A stretch of DNA of 64,000 nt from Nectonema munidae (Eukaryota; Nematomorpha; Nectonematoida; Nectonematidae), in NCBI GenBank assembly GCA_030549495.1, contig JAUIRK010000950.1, forward strand, positions 1 through 64,000, given 5' to 3'. The position numbers and the translations under genes were made by a program. This document shows, one piece after another, positions 61,091 through 64,000 of the stretch (position 1 is the first letter of the stretch; every line of letters begins with the position of its first letter). The notes under the pieces are model-generated. The model was not told the DNA's origin. It ran no database searches and worked only from the letters and a program-made list of their open reading frames with translations.

Positions 61091-63186
61091 TAATGATTTT
61101 ATTTTTTGTTGTTTGTTTGATGTATGACATTTATCATACTTCTAATTTCATTATCTCTCGTTTATAAACAACTAACATCTGAAAGCCATTTGTCATTCAT
61201 ACTTACATTTTCTGGTAACAAATTTACTGATCCTTTACTTTTTATTGTGTACACTACCGAAATAGTATCAAAAACTTCAATATTTTCCTGTTACTTTTAA
61301 CTACATTCTGGTAAGCCACTATCTTATATATTATGACTACGATAGTTAAGAATTTATTGATATTACAACTTTTAACTTCAAAGATTTTTAAAGTTAAAAT
61401 CAAAGAGTGTAGAGTTGAAAGTTCTAATGACTTTAAATTTAATTCATATTGATACCATACAAGTTTCCTTCTAAGCAAACTTCATTGAAAAATATGATTC
61501 TCTAATTTTTTAACAAAGTAAAATAGACAGGTATCATTATAAATACGCCTACTTTTTTTGTGCAATTTATTATTACATCTCGTTATTGGATCAATAAATG
61601 TATAACATATTTTTTAATATTATTTATTGATTTCAGTTTAGAACTTCATAGCCAAAGAAGCGAACTTTTCCTAAGGAAATGATAGAAAGAAATTTACGAC
61701 TGATGTTGGGAACGTGACAAAAGTGTGAAAGAAACTGAGTTCAGAGCTTTTAGATCCTTTCCATACGTGTATTTCAAAGTATAAAAATGGAATGTAAGTT
61801 TAAGGAAACAAATTTATATTTCTTTAAATGACTTATTTCATGTTTCAGATAAACGACATCGGGTATAATCGAATGATTGAATTAATATTTGAAACATATC
61901 TTTATTTATTCCAAGTTACTAGATTTGCTGATTTTTAATGTTAGATATATTGGAAAGATTAACGAAAAAAATAAATGAATAAATGGTACAATTAACGAAA
62001 AAATGGAGACAATATTTTGGATGGAGTAAAAGCAAAAAAAAATATAAAAATATTTCAAGAATTTTTGATGCAAATCCAAACAAAAGGTGCTTATGTTGTA
62101 ATCAAGAGTAATATTTCGTTTCTATGTGTTCGTGATGATTTTGAAACGCTCAAATAACATATTTTTTGCATGAGAAACGAATTTCGAAAAGTAAAGCCTG
62201 AAATGCACTTGGTTAAAATGAAATTAGAGCTGTCATTTTCCTTTCAAAAATTTGATATTATTGAGAAAAAAAATTAAATTTTAGATTGTTATTCTTTTAC
62301 AAGGATAAAGAAATGGTAATTTTTTTATTTTTTTATTTAATTAAAAAAAATAATCTTAGGCAACCCAAGAATGCCTAACACTAAAGATAAAGATTTTTAT
62401 ATTATTCTTGTAAAGAATTTAAATCATTACAATAAAAGTATTGCTAGAAAAAGAAAAAGTTCGCCCCCCGGATGTGCGCCCCTGATATAAACTCTTGGCA
62501 AGATTTAGATAAATCTCACTTCCAGATCACCTTTATTATAGAAAGTATAGATCATATTTAATAAATTTCCAATAGCTAAACTAATATATTTAAAACAATA
62601 GTCAAAAACGACATGATACAGTTGGAAGTTTTATAAAGAAATAAATAGGTATGATAAATAGCTCGTTAACCATTTATTAAAAGTGGTAAGATTTTCAATA
62701 AGGAAAACACTGTTTTTTAAATTTTAATAGACATCATAGAAATATGAGAAAATTGTAATTCTGACTTCAAAAACATCGTGAATTTTAGTAAAAGAAAATC
62801 CTTAAGTCGATAAGAGTAGTAAAAAAGATAATTTTGAAAAAATTTACTTCAAATTTGCAACCAATATAATCCCTGATTTACGTTGAAAAAAATCTCGAAA
62901 AGTGGGAGGGGCTCACTCAACTCATTTTCTTTTAATTCTTTCTAATCATACAACCATCTCAATGCACAATAAGAAATAAGTATTTTTTATATTTTCTAAG
63001 GACAATCATAAAACAGACCCAGGATCTTACAATCAAATAAGGAAAACAGAAAAAAGTTCAACACATACAATCGAATTCTATGTGAAAAACCAACTGATAC
63101 TGCAAATTATGAAAATTGTAGTACCATTTTCTTCCCTTTTTTTCTGTTAGTTTGTTATTTTGTCAAAATTAAACCAGTTTCAGCCG
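61091..63186. other. AT-rich stretch with a lone hAT-type terminus
   Basis: No gene is recognised. Near 62,456-62,486 a GC-rich patch ends in TGCGCCCCTG, described in its own entry. Confidence 0.5.
62456..62486. mobile_element. Solitary hAT-like terminus
   Basis: Read on the minus strand it starts CAGGGGCGCACATCCGGGGG, a form typical of hAT ends (CAGGGG followed by GC-rich sequence). It stands in AT-rich DNA and no partner end occurs within the window, so it may be one end of a truncated element. Confidence 0.35.
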
Positions 63187-63381
63187 TTAGACTAAATGTT
63201 TGCATTGTGCCTGAGAGTGGTTAGTCACATTTATTTGTGATTTTAATTTAAGAGTTTTAATTTGGATCGAACTGATGCCATTCCATTGTTTAGATGAAAA
63301 TACACGCCAACAACCATTCAACCTTTTTTCTGTTATATCACCTTCTTTATTTTTAGAAACAATGCAAACTTTGGCTCCCAT
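63187..63381 (-). pseudogene. Possible FLYWCH-type zinc finger fragment
   Basis: The minus-strand frame reads MGAKVCIVSKNKEGDITEKR followed by NGCWRVFSSKQWNG, IKTLKLKSQINVTNHSQAQ. The layout of a basic stretch, 'G.WR', a spacer and a final 'NHS.' resembles the FLYWCH fold found at the N-terminus of some Mutator-like transposases, but the second Cys and the final His are not in canonical places. It is 64 residues long with no adjoining homology. Confidence 0.3.
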
Positions 63382-64000
63382 GACTCTTCCTCTATTATTT
63401 AAAGAGAGTTAGGATATTTTTTTTAACGGGAAGAACCTATGAAACTACAAAGCACCCAATTTTACTGATTAGAGTGGAAAAACTTCTTTTGTTTGAGAAT
63501 TTAGGGAAAAGATTCTTTTTTGTTGTAAAAACTTTTCGATGTTTTTTATGGCTTGAAGGTGAGTTTGTTTACCTTGCTTCAATTTGAAACACCCTTCATG
63601 TATCAAAACCATATTACTATTATTTCATATTTTTGTTAAATTAAATAAAAATTATTTTTATTTTATTCAATCTTCATTTTCCAGAATTGCTTTAATTAGG
63701 ATTATTGGTGAACTTTTTTTGCCAAATATTTAAACTTAAAGAATAAGTATGATGATACTTATTTTATAAAAAGATACTTTTTTTTACTCTATGATGATTG
63801 GATGTTGTAGATATTTTATGAAATCATATTTTTCAAAGTCTGCAGGTTTGTATATGTGCCGAGTATCTAAAGCTAGTTTAGATAATATTACATATTGCTC
63901 TGCTTTGTAACGTTAGCTCAAATTTTATAATAAAATTTATGAAATTTCTGGCAAATACTGTTTTTTTCTAGTAGTTTTTACGTTAAAAGTAGTTGTTGGG
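63382..64000. other. AT-rich end of window, nothing recognised
   Basis: I see no coding frame, repeat or RNA gene in the last 600 bases. Confidence 0.5.

Noticed and set aside
61254-61478. Minus-strand 74-codon frame
   Set aside because: AT-rich background with no motif.

Overview
The window looks like AT-rich animal DNA, most likely from an arthropod. A parasitic copepod would fit, but that is a guess. The reasons are a host gene with small introns (53, 61 and 153 bp plus one of 1.8 kb), transposon genes with introns of 49-60 bp, and a dense mix of piggyBac, hAT, LINE and tRNA-related repeats. No bacterial features (operons, Shine-Dalgarno sites, CRISPR) are present.

Region 1 (1-27,880) is one uninterrupted satellite array, open at the left window edge. 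The basic monomer is 152 bp and there are about 180 copies. Each monomer is a degenerate trimer of a ~60-bp subunit whose middle copy has lost ~33 bp. A 185-bp form keeps the full middle subunit and is concentrated in the rightmost ~6 kb. Nearly all structural variation falls at one point in the monomer.

Region 2 (27,880-31,300) is transposon wreckage. A piggyBac 3' half abuts the satellite, a lone satellite fragment lies 1.1 kb beyond it, and then come a hAT transposase relic and a 404-bp hAT-type non-autonomous element.

Region 3 (31,285-34,249, minus strand) holds the only complete host gene I can reconstruct. It has five exons and encodes a 280-residue secreted trypsin-like serine protease with an intact His-Asp-Ser triad and Asp189 equivalent. 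It has Asn instead of Gly at the oxyanion-hole position 193 and has lost both partners of the C136-C201 disulfide.

Region 4 (34,250-45,480) is a transposon graveyard. It holds a second, different piggyBac-like relic on the minus strand, a 1,455-bp hAT element with intact ends and an 8-bp target duplication, and a 3,495-bp element with ~24-bp inverted repeats and a TAA duplication. The last carries a decayed DDE-like gene I cannot place in a named superfamily, and a 321-bp hAT MITE has landed inside that gene. A foldback-like element, a ~53-bp minisatellite and a third hAT relic follow.

Region 5 (45,480-51,820) is mostly featureless AT-rich DNA. It contains a minus-strand exon coding for part of a C2 domain (synaptotagmin/RIM-like).

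Region 6 (51,821-54,965) is a nearly complete piggyBac transposon flanked by TTAA, with perfect 16-bp ends, a duplicated promoter region, a 51-bp intron and two frameshifts. It belongs to the same family as the relic at the satellite border.

Region 7 (54,970-64,000) contains a decayed three-exon gene of a zinc-binding repeat family, a tRNA-like SINE head, a LINE reverse-transcriptase relic, a possible FLYWCH fragment and a lone hAT terminus in AT-rich DNA. Apart from the protease and the C2 exon, the recognisable coding sequence is mobile-element derived.
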